A stretch of DNA of 64,000 bases from Hyphomonadaceae bacterium (GTDB lineage Bacteria; Pseudomonadota; Alphaproteobacteria; Rhizobiales; Hyphomicrobiaceae). The DNA is taken from the NCBI GenBank assembly GCA_019747815.1, contig JAIEQJ010000001.1:1-64000 (forward strand), given 5' to 3'. This document shows, in pieces, positions 12,998 through 22,195 of this stretch. The notes beneath the pieces were generated by a model that was not told the origin of the DNA, ran no database searches, and was given only the letters and a program-made list of their open reading frames with translations. Position 1 is the stretch's first letter, and each line of letters begins with the position of its first letter. The position numbers and the translations under genes are program-made.

Positions 12998-13963
12998 TCA
13001 CGGACCATCCTGCTCATAGACGGCAACGGCCGCAGCCAGGTCCTCGATCGCGGCGCCCACCGACTTGAACAAGGTGATCTCGCCTGCCGAGCCGCGCCCG
13101 GCGACCGTGCCGCGCGCGAGGTCGAACAGGTCGCCCAGCACGGCATCCCTGCCGATCGCGCCCGACTGCAACGGCTGCAGGATGTCGCCAGCCTCTGCAA
13201 AGGCCCCCGCGCGCGTGTCGACGAAGATGCGCGCCTGCCGCACCACGTCGTCGTCGGTCTCGCGCATGCCGGGCTTGAACGCGCCCACACAGTCGACGTG
13301 CACGCCCGGCTTCAGCCAGGCGCCGCGGATCAAGGGCTCGGAGGACAGCGTCGCGGTCGAGATGATGTCGGCCTCCCCCGCCGCCCGCGCAAGATCGTCG
13401 ACGATCCTCGCTGTCAGGCCGAATGGCGCCAGCATAGCGACGAGCGCCCGCGCCCGCTGCGGCGAGCGGTTCCAGACGACGATCTCGCGGATCGGCCGCA
13501 CCGAGGCATGAGCGCGGATCAGGAAGGGCGCCAGCGCGCCCGCCCCGACCATCAGCAGCCGGGCACTGTCTGGGCGGGACAGGCTGCGGCTCGCCAGCGC
13601 CGAGGCCGCCGCCGTGCGCCAGGCGGTGAGACGGGTGGCGTCCATGACGGCCAGCGTCTCGCCGGTCTCGGCGGACAGAAGAACATAGGCGCCGAACACG
13701 GCCGGCTTGCCGCGGGTGTCGTTGTCGGGAAACACGGTCACGGTCTTGACGCCCATGAACCGCCCCGCGAAGCCCGAGCCGGCGGCCCGCGCCTGCCAGG
13801 CGGGCATGAGCAGCAGCGTCGCCTCCGGCCGACCGTCGAGAGCCACGCCGTGATGATGCCGCGGCGGGGCGATCGCGCCCTGGATGAAGGCCGCCTGAAG
13901 AATGTCGACGAGAGCGGGATAGCCGAGCGCCGCATCCACTGCCGCGCCGTCGAAAAACCGCAT
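12998..13963 (-). CDS. Ornithine cyclodeaminase/mu-crystallin family protein
   Basis: A 321-residue NAD(P)-dependent protein of the OCD/mu-crystallin family. The Rossmann motif VGAGALAPFLIRA is near residue 125, preceded by the family segments GVKTVTVFPDN and DATRLTAWRTAA; GAFKPGMRE lies further on. Known members deaminate ornithine to proline or reduce cyclic ketimines or opine-like amino acids. Substrate cannot be decided here because the neighbours are unrelated. It is alone on the minus strand, with two palindromic elements directly upstream of its start. Confidence 0.9.
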   Translation of the reverse strand: MRFFDGAAVDAALGYPALVDILQAAFIQGAIAPPRHHHGVALDGRPEATLLLMPAWQARAAGSGFAGRFMGVKTVTVFPDNDTRGKPAVFGAYVLLSAETGETLAVMDATRLTAWRTAAASALASRSLSRPDSARLLMVGAGALAPFLIRAHASVRPIREIVVWNRSPQRARALVAMLAPFGLTARIVDDLARAAGEADIISTATLSSEPLIRGAWLKPGVHVDCVGAFKPGMRETDDDVVRQARIFVDTRAGAFAEAGDILQPLQSGAIGRDAVLGDLFDLARGTVAGRGSAGEITLFKSVGAAIEDLAAAVAVYEQDGP

Positions 13964-13981
13964 GGTCAGGCCTGCATGGCT

Positions 13982-14056
13982 CTAGTGTCCCGATCGCGAA
14001 GTTCGCCGGATCTTGCAGCAGGCGCTGAACGAACTTCGCGATCGAAAGGACACTAG
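13982..14056. repeat. CTAG-ended palindromic element, copy 1
   Basis: CTAGTGTCC plus CGATCGCGAAGTTCG (13982-14005) faces CGAACTTCGCGATCG, AAA and GGACACTAG (14030-14056). It is a 75-base hairpin with a 24-base loop and arms interrupted only by AAA. It is 18 bases before the cyclodeaminase start and 13 bases from a second, differently sequenced copy. Confidence 0.85.
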
Positions 14057-14069
14057 CAAGTTCATGGTT

Positions 14070-14146
14070 CTAGTGTGATTCAAATCGAGAAATTCGCTCA
14101 GTAGGCGTGCTGCGAGGAAGGGCGAATTTCTCGATCATCACACTAG
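14070..14146. repeat. CTAG-ended palindromic element, copy 2
   Basis: CTAGTGTGAT and ATCGAGAAATTCGC on the left (14070-14097) pair with GCGAATTTCTCGAT and ATCACACTAG on the right (14122-14146). The loop is 24 bases, as in copy 1. The stem sequence differs from copy 1 but the layout (CTAGTGT end, inner stem, equal loop) is the same. The last CTAG supplies the stop codon of the upstream lapA-like gene. Confidence 0.85.
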
Positions 14147-14490
14147 GGGCTGGCGGAGGTGAGTTGCCGCGCGGCATCAAGCTCCCGGTCGCGCTCACGG
14201 CTCAGCCGGTCAGCCTCGGCGTGCCAACGGCTGGCCTCGGAGGCACGCTGGCGAGCGCTGCGCCGCCAGCGCGCCTGGCTCATCCAGGTGGCGGCACCGC
14301 CGATGACGACGCCGATCAGAAGTGCGCCCAGCAGATAGGCATAGAGCGGCAGCACAAGCGAGATGACGGGCTCTGCCGGCCGGAAGGGATCGAGCACCAG
14401 CCGCACGGCATGGCGGTTGGCGACGGCCAGCGTGATCAGCAGGATCGCGACGGGAAGCGCAACGAAGAACCAGACGAAGCGGCGCAGCAC
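14143..14490 (-). CDS. LapA-domain (DUF1049) inner-membrane protein
   Basis: A 115-residue membrane protein of the LapA/DUF1049 family. Two transmembrane segments lie at about residues 5-25 and 45-70, followed by a charged helical cytoplasmic tail rich in Arg and Glu. In E. coli the LapA/LapB pair controls lipopolysaccharide assembly; no lapB is next to this copy. It lies downstream of ihfB on the same strand, a common alphaproteobacterial order. Its TAG stop is formed by the terminal CTAG of a palindromic element, so the original C-terminus may have been altered by that insertion. Confidence 0.85.
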   Translation of the reverse strand: MLRRFVWFFVALPVAILLITLAVANRHAVRLVLDPFRPAEPVISLVLPLYAYLLGALLIGVVIGGAATWMSQARWRRSARQRASEASRWHAEADRLSRERDRELDAARQLTSASP

Positions 14491-14571
14491 CTGCTCACCT
14501 CCAGAAGCGATACCGGACGGTGCAAGGGCGGCTGGAACGGCCCACTGCGCCGCCAGTCAACCAGGGGAACG

Positions 14572-14859
14572 TTAATGCTTCGAGTCGTTGAGCCGTTCCC
14601 TCAGATCCTTGCCGGTCTTGAAGAAGGGCACGAACTTCTCGGCCACGGACACCGCCGCGCCCGTGCGCGGGTTGCGCCCGACGCGCGGGGCGCGATGCTT
14701 GACGGTGAAGGCGCCGAAGCCCCGAAGCTCGACGCGGTCACCGCGCGCCAGGGCGTCGACGATCTCGGCGAAGATGACGTTGACGATGCGCTCGACGTCG
14801 CGGTGATAAAGGTGTGGATTGGCGGCTGCGATCTTCTGGATAAGCTCAGACTTGATCAT
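14572..14859 (-). CDS. ihfB: Integration host factor beta subunit
   Basis: A 95-residue subunit of IHF, the DNA-bending heterodimer. It has the HU/IHF fold: a helical N-terminus ([11 protein letters not shown]) and beta arms with the minor-groove-inserting GRNPRTG segment near residue 62, then a C-terminal KDLRERLN helix. Length is typical. It lies between sppA (upstream) and lapA (downstream) on the minus strand, the usual order in this class after rpsA. IHF acts in recombination, replication and many promoters, including sigma-54 ones. Confidence 0.96.
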   Translation of the reverse strand: MIKSELIQKIAAANPHLYHRDVERIVNVIFAEIVDALARGDRVELRGFGAFTVKHRAPRVGRNPRTGAAVSVAEKFVPFFKTGKDLRERLNDSKH

Positions 14860-14898
14860 GCCACGTCCTTCTCCCTAGTGGAAACCATTGGTTTTCCT

Positions 14899-15867
14899 TT
14901 ATCTTTCAGAACCGTGCCAAATGGAAAGCAGGCCGTCAAGCCGCAAGCTGACGAGATGCTCATCGGTCATGACGCGGGCGACCTCGTTGAGGGCGGGGAT
15001 GCCGGTCAGCCGCGCCAACGCCAGCGTGGCCAGGCGCGTGAAGCTCCATGGCGTGTCCCGGCTCACCCTCCAGTCCACGATCGTGAGCCCCTTGGGGACG
15101 CTGCGCTGCTCCTCGAGATACTTCACGACCTCGGCCTCGCCGCCGATCTGGTCGACGAGCTTGTGCGCGAGCGCATCCCGGCCCGAGAAGACACGCCCCT
15201 GCTCCAGGCCCGCCACGCTCTTGGTGTCGATGCCGCGCCGGGTGCGCACCAGGTCCAGGAACCAGCGCTGCGATTCGGCCACCATCTCCTCGGCAGCGCC
15301 CCTGCCAGCCTCGTCGAGGGGCTGGAACGGCGATGGGTTGGCCTTGAGCGGACCGCTCTTGATCTCATTGACCTTGACGCCAAGCTTCTCGAGCAGCTGG
15401 GAGAAATCCGGCCACTGGAAGATCACCCCCACCGAGCCGGTGATGGTGTTGCCGCGCGCAACGATCCGGTCGGTGGCGAGACCCGCGATGTAGGCGGCCG
15501 AGGTTGCCACGGTGCCGAACTGGGCGACGACAGGCTTGGACTTGGCGATGTTGCGCAAGGCTTCAAACAGCGCCTCGCCCCCGGCCGTGGTGCCGCCGGG
15601 GCTGTTGACCGCCACGATCACGCCCGCCACGTGCTTGGCCTCGCCGATCTTCTTCAGCATCCGCAGCAGGTCGCGGTCTTCGGTGATCATGCCGTCGATG
15701 GTGACGCGCGCGATCTGCCGGCTGTCCAGCAGGCCGGAGCGGTCGGCCGAGGAGAACAGCATGAACCCGACCGCCAGCAGGCCGGCGATCACCGCCAGGG
15801 TGCGCCACAGCGACAGGCGCCTGCGCAGACGGCGGCGATCGAGAACGGCTTCAGTCTCCAGCGTCAT
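14899..15867 (-). CDS. sppA: Signal peptide peptidase SppA
   Basis: A 322-residue membrane-anchored serine peptidase of family S49 that breaks down leftover signal peptides. One transmembrane segment lies at about residues 20-40, after an Arg-rich cytoplasmic N-terminus. The Ser/Lys dyad fits Ser123 in TVATSAAYIAG and Lys175 in KSGPLKANP, 52 residues apart as in Bacillus SppA. The short (single-domain) form is normal outside enteric bacteria. It sits between rpsA and ihfB on the same strand. Confidence 0.93.
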   Translation of the reverse strand: MTLETEAVLDRRRLRRRLSLWRTLAVIAGLLAVGFMLFSSADRSGLLDSRQIARVTIDGMITEDRDLLRMLKKIGEAKHVAGVIVAVNSPGGTTAGGEALFEALRNIAKSKPVVAQFGTVATSAAYIAGLATDRIVARGNTITGSVGVIFQWPDFSQLLEKLGVKVNEIKSGPLKANPSPFQPLDEAGRGAAEEMVAESQRWFLDLVRTRRGIDTKSVAGLEQGRVFSGRDALAHKLVDQIGGEAEVVKYLEEQRSVPKGLTIVDWRVSRDTPWSFTRLATLALARLTGIPALNEVARVMTDEHLVSLRLDGLLSIWHGSER

Positions 15868-15967
15868 AGGCGCAGGCCCTCACTAGCGTGCACGCGGGCC
15901 TGCAATCTATGCCGGCCTCGAGAGGCCTTCAACCCGAACGTGTAGAGAGTTGATCGGACGCCCACAC

Positions 15968-17686
15968 TCAGTCGTCGCCGCCTTCCTTCTTCTTGATGGC
16001 GGCCTTGAAGATGTCGCCGAGCGAGGCACCGCTGTCGGAAGACCCGTACTGGGCGACGGCCTGCTTCTCCTCGGCGATCTCCAGCGCCTTGATGGAGACG
16101 GTGATGCGGCGGCTGCCCTTGTCGATGTTGGTGATGGCCGCATCGACCTTGTCGCCGACGTTGAAGCGCTCGGGCCGCTGCTCGGAGCGGTCGCGCGAGA
16201 GGTCGGAGCGCTTGATGAAGGACGTCATGTCGGTGTCGACCAGCTTCACCTCGATGCCGTTGTCCTGCACGGCCACGACCTCGCAGGTCACCTGGCTGCC
16301 CTTCCTCAGGGTCCCGACGCTCTCCATCGGATCGCCGCCGACCTGCTTGATGCCGAGGCTGATGCGCTCCTTCGTCGAATCGACCTCCAGCACCACCGCC
16401 TTGACGGTGTCGCCCTTCTTGTAGGCCTTGATGGCCTCGTCGCCCGCCTTGTTCCAGTCGAGATCGGAGAGGTGGACCATGCCGTCGACGCCGCCGTCGA
16501 GGCCGACGAACAGGCCGAACTCGGTGATGTTGCGCACCGGACCTTCGACCACCGAGCCCTTGGGATGGCTGGAGAGGAAGACCTCCCAGGGATTGTCCTG
16601 CACCTGCTTGAGGCCGAGCGAGATGCGCCGCTTCTGCGGGTCCACCTCGAGGATCTGCACTTCCACCTGCTGGCTGGTGGAGACGATCTTGCCCGGATGC
16701 GTGTTCTTCTTGGTCCAGCTCATCTCGGAGACGTGGATCAGGCCTTCGACGCCCGGCTCCAGCTCCACGAAGGCGCCGTAGTCGGCAATGTTGGTGACCG
16801 TGCCCTGGAAGCGTCCGCCGACCGGATACTTCGCCTCGATGCCGGCCCACGGATCGGTCTGCAGCTGCTTCATGCCGAGGCTGATGCGCTGCGTCTCGGG
16901 ATTGATGCGCACGATCTGCACCTTGACCGTGTCGCCGACATTGACGATCTCGCTCGGATGATTGACGCGGCGCCAGGCCATGTCGGTGACGTGCAGCAGG
17001 CCGTCGATGCCGCCCAGGTCGATGAAGGCGCCGTAGTCGGTGATGTTCTTGACGAGGCCGTCGATGACCTGGCCCTCGGCCAGCTTGGCCACGATCTCGG
17101 AGCGCTGCTCGGCGCGGGTGGCCTCCAGGATCTCGCGGCGGGAGACGACGATGTTGCCGCGGCGGCGATCCATCTTCAGGATCTTGAAGGGCTGCGGGGT
17201 GTTCATGAGCGGGCCCATGTCGCGCACGGGCCGCACGTCGACCTGGCTGCCCGGCAGGAACGCCACCGCGCCGTCGAGATCGACCGTGAAGCCGCCCTTC
17301 ACCTTGTTGAAGATGATGCCTTCGACCTGCTCCTTGTTGTTGAACCTCTGCTCGAGGCGCACCCAGCTCTCCTCGCGCCGCGCCTTGTCCCGCGACAGCA
17401 CGGCCTCGCCGAGCGCATTCTCCGTGCGCTCGATGTAGACCTCGACGATGTCGCCGACCTTGAGCTCGCTCGCCTTGCCCGGCGTGGCGAACTCCCTGAG
17501 CTGCACCCGGCCCTCCATCTTGAGGCCGACGTCGATCACGGCAAGGTCCTTCTCGATCGCGGTGACCGTGCCCTTGACGACGCTGCCCTCGAAGACATCG
17601 TCCTCCGACATGGTCTCGCCCAGCAGGGCGGCAAAATCCTCGCGCGTCGGGTTGAGGTCCTTGTTGATACCGGCGTTGGTGCTCAT
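15968..17686 (-). CDS. rpsA: 30S ribosomal protein S1
   Basis: A 572-residue protein with six S1 RNA-binding domains in a row. Each is recognisable by the repeated GxVxxIxxYGAFVxL pattern (for example KNITDYGAFIDLGGID and NIADYGAFVELEPGVE). S1 helps the 30S subunit bind and unfold mRNA with weak Shine-Dalgarno sequences. The length matches alphaproteobacterial S1. It lies downstream of cmk on the minus strand with a 147-base gap, the classic cmk-rpsA arrangement. Confidence 0.98.
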   Translation of the reverse strand: MSTNAGINKDLNPTREDFAALLGETMSEDDVFEGSVVKGTVTAIEKDLAVIDVGLKMEGRVQLREFATPGKASELKVGDIVEVYIERTENALGEAVLSRDKARREESWVRLEQRFNNKEQVEGIIFNKVKGGFTVDLDGAVAFLPGSQVDVRPVRDMGPLMNTPQPFKILKMDRRRGNIVVSRREILEATRAEQRSEIVAKLAEGQVIDGLVKNITDYGAFIDLGGIDGLLHVTDMAWRRVNHPSEIVNVGDTVKVQIVRINPETQRISLGMKQLQTDPWAGIEAKYPVGGRFQGTVTNIADYGAFVELEPGVEGLIHVSEMSWTKKNTHPGKIVSTSQQVEVQILEVDPQKRRISLGLKQVQDNPWEVFLSSHPKGSVVEGPVRNITEFGLFVGLDGGVDGMVHLSDLDWNKAGDEAIKAYKKGDTVKAVVLEVDSTKERISLGIKQVGGDPMESVGTLRKGSQVTCEVVAVQDNGIEVKLVDTDMTSFIKRSDLSRDRSEQRPERFNVGDKVDAAITNIDKGSRRITVSIKALEIAEEKQAVAQYGSSDSGASLGDIFKAAIKKKEGGDD

Positions 17687-17833
17687 CTGTGTTCCTTCAG
17701 TCCTAGGTTCATGCCGGGGTCACGGCTGCCATGGGTCGCGCGCACGCCAGCGGCGTGCGCTCCAGGCCAAGCTCGTGCCCATGATGCTGAATGCCGCCAG
17801 CGGTGGCTTCGCCAACTGGATTGGAGCACCCCT

Positions 17834-18472
17834 TCAGGAGCGCCCGCGTTGGCCAACCTTCCTCGAGATCACGCCGACGGCGGTATTGAATGCGGCTTCT
17901 ATATCCAAATTGCTCGTTTCCAGCAAGACGGCGTCATCGGCCGGCCGCATGGGGGCCTCAGACCGCTCCGCATCCCGCTCGTCCCGGCGGCGGATGTCGT
18001 CCAGCACGGCTTCATAGGAGGTGGCCTCGCCCCGGGCCGTGCGCTCCAGAAACCGGCGCTCGGCCCGCACCTCCGGGGTGGCGGTAACGAAGATCTTAAC
18101 GTCGGCATGGGGGCAGACGACGGTGCCGATGTCGCGCCCATCGAGCACCGCACCGCCCGGCTGTGCGGCGAAATCCTGCTGGAATTGCAACAATGCCGCC
18201 CGCACTTCGGGGATGCGCCCGACGATCGAGGCCGCATCGCCGATGCCATAGCCGCGCAAGGCGGGATCATCCAGGCTGGCCGGGTCGAGGATGCGCGCCG
18301 CCTGTGCCGCAGCGGCGGGGTCGTCCAGCGCCCCACCCCGGGCGCGCACGTCCCGGGCCACGGCCCGATAGAGCAGCCCGGTGTCGAGGCAGGGCAGGCC
18401 GAAGTGATCCGCCAGACGCTTGGCGAGCGTGCCCTTGCCGGAGGCGGCCGGCCCATCGATGGCGATGATCAT
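17834..18472 (-). CDS. cmk: Cytidylate kinase
   Basis: A 212-residue nucleoside monophosphate kinase that converts CMP/dCMP to the diphosphates. The P-loop GPAASGKGT is at about residues 7-15. [11 protein letters not shown] and the [10 protein letters not shown] motif, typical of CMP kinases, follow. The late [20 protein letters not shown] segment binds the nucleotide. It is 73 bases downstream of aroA and upstream of rpsA on the same strand, so the three may be co-transcribed. Confidence 0.97.
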   Translation of the reverse strand: MIIAIDGPAASGKGTLAKRLADHFGLPCLDTGLLYRAVARDVRARGGALDDPAAAAQAARILDPASLDDPALRGYGIGDAASIVGRIPEVRAALLQFQQDFAAQPGGAVLDGRDIGTVVCPHADVKIFVTATPEVRAERRFLERTARGEATSYEAVLDDIRRRDERDAERSEAPMRPADDAVLLETSNLDIEAAFNTAVGVISRKVGQRGRS

Positions 18473-18545
18473 GGCGGCCCCTCGGCCCGCCCCGTTCCCC
18501 GACAGCGGGAAGGGAGGAGATCCATGCGACGATGGATCGCCGCCA

Positions 18546-19892
18546 TCATCGGGTCGCCTCCGGCACCGTGAAGCTCGCGCCCAACCCCTCCATGAGCGGG
18601 CGGAAGTCGGGGAAGCTCGTGGCGATCATGGCGGCATCGTCGACCGTCACCGGGCGGTCGGCGCCGAGCCCAAGCATGAGAAAGGCCATGGCGATGCGGT
18701 GATCGAGGTGCGTGGCAACCGTGCCGCCGCCCCGCACGCCCGCGCCGCCGCCGCCGACGATCAGGGTGTCGCCCTCGACCTTGGCTGAAACGCCGTTGGC
18801 CCTGAGACCCGCAGCCGTTGCCGCCAGCCGGTCGCTCTCCTTCACCTTGAGCTCGCCCAGCCCTTCCATGCGCGTTTCGCCGTCGGCATAGGCGGCGAGG
18901 CAGGCGAGCACCGGATACTCGTCGATCATGGCCGGCGCGCGGGACGCCGGCACGCTCACGCCCTTGAGCCTGGAATGGCGCACGCGGACATCCGCCACCG
19001 GCTCGCCGCCCTGATCGCGCTCGTTGAGAAACGTGACATCGCCCCCCATCTCCTTGAGCGTCGCATAGAAGCCCGTGCGCGTGGGATTGATGAGCATGCC
19101 GCCGATGGTCACCTCGGAGCCCGGCACGATGAGCGCGGCGGCGGCGAGAAAAGCAGCCGAGCTCGGGTCGCCCGGAACGTGCACATCCTGTCCGACAAGC
19201 TCGGCATCGCCCCTGACGGAGATGGCGCGCACGCCCTGGCGCTTGGTGGCCGTCAGCTGGGCGCCGAAATGGCCCAGCATGCGCTCGGTATGGTCGCGGG
19301 TGGCCTCCGGCTCGATCACGGTGGTTTCGCCCGCCGCGTGCAGGCCCGCGATCAGGACGGCCGACTTGATCTGGGCGGACGGGACGGGAAGCTGATATTC
19401 GATCGGGATGAGATCGGGCGTGCCGCGAATGGTCAGCGGCAGGATTTCCTTGCCTGTCTCCACCACCTCCAGCCCCATGCGCAGCAGCGGCTTGAGCACC
19501 CGGCCCATGGGACGGCGCGACAAAGAGGCATCCCCGGTCAGCCGCACCGTCATATCATGGCCGGCAATGACCCCCATCATCAGCCGCGCCCCGGTGCCGG
19601 CATTGCCGAAATCGAGATCGCCCGTCGGCTGGGCGAGCCCGCCCACGCCCCGGCCCAGGACCTCCCAGGCCTCACCCACCTTGGCAATCGGGCAGCCCAA
19701 CGCCCGCAGCACGTTTACCGTGTTCAAAATATCCTGCGCCTCCAGCAGGCCCGTCACGCGCGTCCGGCCCGTGGCCAGGGCGCCGAACATGAGCGCACGG
19801 TGCGAGATGGATTTGTCGCCGGGAACGCGCACCCGCCCCGACAGCGTTCGGGATCTGGGCGCGGAAAGCGGTGCTGGCGCTGAGTGTAACAC
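18546..19892 (-). CDS. aroA: 3-phosphoshikimate 1-carboxyvinyltransferase (EPSP synthase)
   Basis: About 448 residues. It catalyses the sixth step of the shikimate pathway, joining PEP to shikimate-3-phosphate. Signature segments are [11 protein letters not shown] near residue 27, [39 protein letters not shown] and DHRIAMAF. The start is uncertain. The GTG at 19892 gives the normal length and begins 17 residues before the conserved [11 protein letters not shown] block, but has no strong ribosome site. The frame stays open upstream, with ATGs at 19991 and 20072. It is divergent from the TIGR02300 gene and upstream of cmk. Confidence 0.93.
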   Translation of the reverse strand: MLHSAPAPLSAPRSRTLSGRVRVPGDKSISHRALMFGALATGRTRVTGLLEAQDILNTVNVLRALGCPIAKVGEAWEVLGRGVGGLAQPTGDLDFGNAGTGARLMMGVIAGHDMTVRLTGDASLSRRPMGRVLKPLLRMGLEVVETGKEILPLTIRGTPDLIPIEYQLPVPSAQIKSAVLIAGLHAAGETTVIEPEATRDHTERMLGHFGAQLTATKRQGVRAISVRGDAELVGQDVHVPGDPSSAAFLAAAALIVPGSEVTIGGMLINPTRTGFYATLKEMGGDVTFLNERDQGGEPVADVRVRHSRLKGVSVPASRAPAMIDEYPVLACLAAYADGETRMEGLGELKVKESDRLAATAAGLRANGVSAKVEGDTLIVGGGGAGVRGGGTVATHLDHRIAMAFLMLGLGADRPVTVDDAAMIATSFPDFRPLMEGLGASFTVPEATR

Positions 19893-20107
19893 CTCGGGCG
19901 TGGCCTCGACACATGGTGCGGACGGGCCGTCCTCGAGCGGAGAGGTCCGGCGCGGCTGCCTTAGAGCAAGGGGGCCGGGCCCTGTCAACATCGCCTCCGT
20001 GCGCCCATATAGCCGCCAAAGCTCCTGCTGGCCTGCAGAATTGCTTTTGACAGCCGCCGGAGCCCATGGCAATCAGCAGCCGATTTTGACGCTTCGAGGG
20101 TGATCCC

Positions 20108-20509
20108 ATGTCCACCAAAGCGGAACGCGGAACCAAGCGCACCTGCCAGAACCCGGAGTGCGGCTCGCGCTTCTACGACCTCAACCGCGACCCGGTTGTG
20201 TGCCCGATTTGCCAGACCGCGTACCAGGTCGGGGCGAATGCTCTGGCCATGGCCGCCGTGGCACCCGCGGTCGCGGACAAGGCGGCCCAGCGCAAGGCGC
20301 CCAAAAAGCCCGCTTATCCCGTTGAGAGCAGCAAGCCTGCAGAGGCGCCGGAGAGCGACGCCGACGAGGCCCTTGCCGCCATCGAAGACGAAGAGGAGCC
20401 GGCCGTGGCCGACGAGGACGAGACCTTCCTGGAGGCCGAGGAGGAGGATGGCACCGATATGTCCAACATCATCGGCGGCCCGGTGACGGAGACCGACGAG
20501 CAGCAATGA
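20108..20509 (+). CDS. TIGR02300 family zinc-ribbon-like protein
   Basis: A 133-residue protein typical of alphaproteobacteria. The N-terminal domain has GTKRTCQNPECGSRFYDLNRDP and then CPIC, giving a C-x4-C ... C-x2-C pattern that looks like a zinc ribbon. The FYDLNRDP motif defines the family. The C-terminal half is very acidic (many E and D) and probably disordered. Function is not known. It is divergent from aroA, which is its usual neighbour in this class, and lies just upstream of the tRNA-Ala gene. Confidence 0.9.
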   Translation: MSTKAERGTKRTCQNPECGSRFYDLNRDPVVCPICQTAYQVGANALAMAAVAPAVADKAAQRKAPKKPAYPVESSKPAEAPESDADEALAAIEDEEEPAVADEDETFLEAEEEDGTDMSNIIGGPVTETDEQQ

Positions 20510-20666
20510 GCGGCGGCTCGCTTGGCTCATGGCACCGGTTGGAGAGCCGCCCAAAGACGCGGCTGCTAGGGTCGGGGACAGGCTGGCGCTTCAGAGCACT
20601 TGCGCAATCCTTCGCACCAGCATACTTAAGCCTGCCCGGCGCCCAGCGCCGGATTCCCAAGCAGTC

Positions 20667-20742
<76 letters not shown>

Positions 20743-20746
20743 AGAC

Positions 20747-20845
20747 CCAACAATCACAGCATTGAAAACTCTAGATAATTCGGTGCCTTCTGCACGAAGG
20801 CCCTGAATTTTGCCGTTTTCATATCCAACAATCTATCCAACAATC
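20747..20845 (+). repeat. Three CCAACAATC repeats between tRNA and integrase
   Basis: CCAACAATC occurs at 20747-20755, 20825-20833 and 20837-20845. The last two are tandem, 12 bases apart, just before the integrase ribosome site. A small hairpin (GCCTTC/GAAGGC, 20785-20801) lies between. Position suggests integrase or excisionase arm sites, but this is inference. Confidence 0.45.
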
Positions 20846-20866
20846 AACTGCCGTTGGAGCCCTGTA

Positions 20867-22195
20867 GTGGCCCCTCGTCACCAGTCCGCGCGTCCGCACA
20901 AGCGTTATGGCTATTGGTACCTCGTGCGGCGTGTGCCCCGGCAATTCTCCTCCTACGACGGGCGCAACCCGGTGATGCTGAGCACCGGAATCCGCATCGC
21001 CGACGATCCCCGCGCCGTGGTCGCCAGCACGGCGGTGCAGAAGCTCGATGAAAGCCTGGAGCGCTATTGGCAGGAGAAGAGAGCGGGTCGCGATGTCGAT
21101 GCCGTGGCCCGCTATGAGCACGCGCTCGCGGTGGCGCGGAAAATCGGAGTTTCATACGTGCCAGCCGGCGCGCTGGCGACGTCACCGGTCGAGCACATCG
21201 TGCAGCGCTTCGAACTGCTTCAGAACAGTGATGCGATCGAGAAGCCGGCCGAGGTCTCTGCCGTTCTTGGCGGCGAAGACGTGCCGCCGCTCATGCTGTC
21301 ACGAATGATGGACGAGTTTCAGCGCATCTCCGAGGCCAGCCTTGCCGGCAAGTCGGAGGCGCAGAAGAAACGATGGCGCACGCCGAAGGACACAGCGCTT
21401 GCCACGTTCATCGACGTTGTCGGCGGCGACCGACCGATGTCGTCGGTGACGCGCGTCGAGGTGCTCTCATTCCGGCAGCATCTGCAAGATCGCATCGTTG
21501 GCGGCGAGATCGAAATCGATACCGCCAACAAGATCATTGGCCACCTCACTGGAATGTTCGTCACCATCAACGAGGTCAATCAGTATGGCCTCCCCGCCAT
21601 ATTCGCCAAGGCACGGATCTCTGGCGGCAAGGACAAGCGGCGGGTGGCCTTCGACCCGGACTTCGTCCGCAAGCGGATCCTGGCCAAGGGGCTTTTCGAC
21701 GACCTCAACGACGAAGCGCGCGGCATCATCTATCTCGTGGCCGAGACCGGCTTGCGCCCGGCGGAGGCCTGTAACCTGAAACAAGCCACTATTCGCCTGA
21801 AACACGCCGTTCCCCATGTCCAAGTACGCCCCGACGGGCGGCAGATGAAGACGGACGACTCGTGGCGCGATATTCCGCTGGTGGGCGCTGCCCTGAAGGT
21901 CATGCGACAGCATCCGGATGGCTTCCCACGCTATCGGGACAAGGCCGACTCGCTCTCCGCGTTGGTGAACAAGGCTTTCGCGTCAAGGCAGCTGCGCCCC
22001 GAACCGGGGCAGAGCTTCTACTCGTTGCGGCATACCTTCGAGGACCGGCTGACGGCCGTGGAAGCCCCGGAGAAGGTCGTTGCCTCTTTGATGGGCCACA
22101 AGTGGCACCGGCCGCGCTACGGCAAAGGGCCGTCGCTGGAACTGAAACTCAAGTGGCTGAAGCGCATTGCTTTCCGCTCGCCGACGACTGTTTAA
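20867..22195 (+). CDS. Tyrosine recombinase (site-specific integrase)
   Basis: A 442-residue phage-type integrase. An N-terminal DNA-binding part (to about residue 230) precedes the catalytic domain. Catalytic residues can be placed: the first Arg in AETGLRPAEA, the LRHTF block with the second box, the GHKWHRPR histidine region, and the Tyr in RPRYGKG close to the C-terminus. The start is taken as GTG at 20867 with GGAG seven bases upstream, giving VAPRHQSARPHKRYGYW as in related integrases; an ATG at 20810 also lies in frame. Placed next to tRNA-Ala, it should catalyse insertion and excision at the tRNA 3' end. Confidence 0.9.
   Translation: MAPRHQSARPHKRYGYWYLVRRVPRQFSSYDGRNPVMLSTGIRIADDPRAVVASTAVQKLDESLERYWQEKRAGRDVDAVARYEHALAVARKIGVSYVPAGALATSPVEHIVQRFELLQNSDAIEKPAEVSAVLGGEDVPPLMLSRMMDEFQRISEASLAGKSEAQKKRWRTPKDTALATFIDVVGGDRPMSSVTRVEVLSFRQHLQDRIVGGEIEIDTANKIIGHLTGMFVTINEVNQYGLPAIFAKARISGGKDKRRVAFDPDFVRKRILAKGLFDDLNDEARGIIYLVAETGLRPAEACNLKQATIRLKHAVPHVQVRPDGRQMKTDDSWRDIPLVGAALKVMRQHPDGFPRYRDKADSLSALVNKAFASRQLRPEPGQSFYSLRHTFEDRLTAVEAPEKVVASLMGHKWHRPRYGKGPSLELKLKWLKRIAFRSPTTV

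Noticed and set aside
14107-15945. 612-codon open frame opposite lapA, ihfB and sppA
   Set aside because: Spans three recognised genes on the other strand and has no domain of its own.
15950-18571. 873-codon open frame on the plus strand opposite rpsA and cmk
   Set aside because: Antisense shadow; composition is biased and no domain is seen, while rpsA and cmk are clear.
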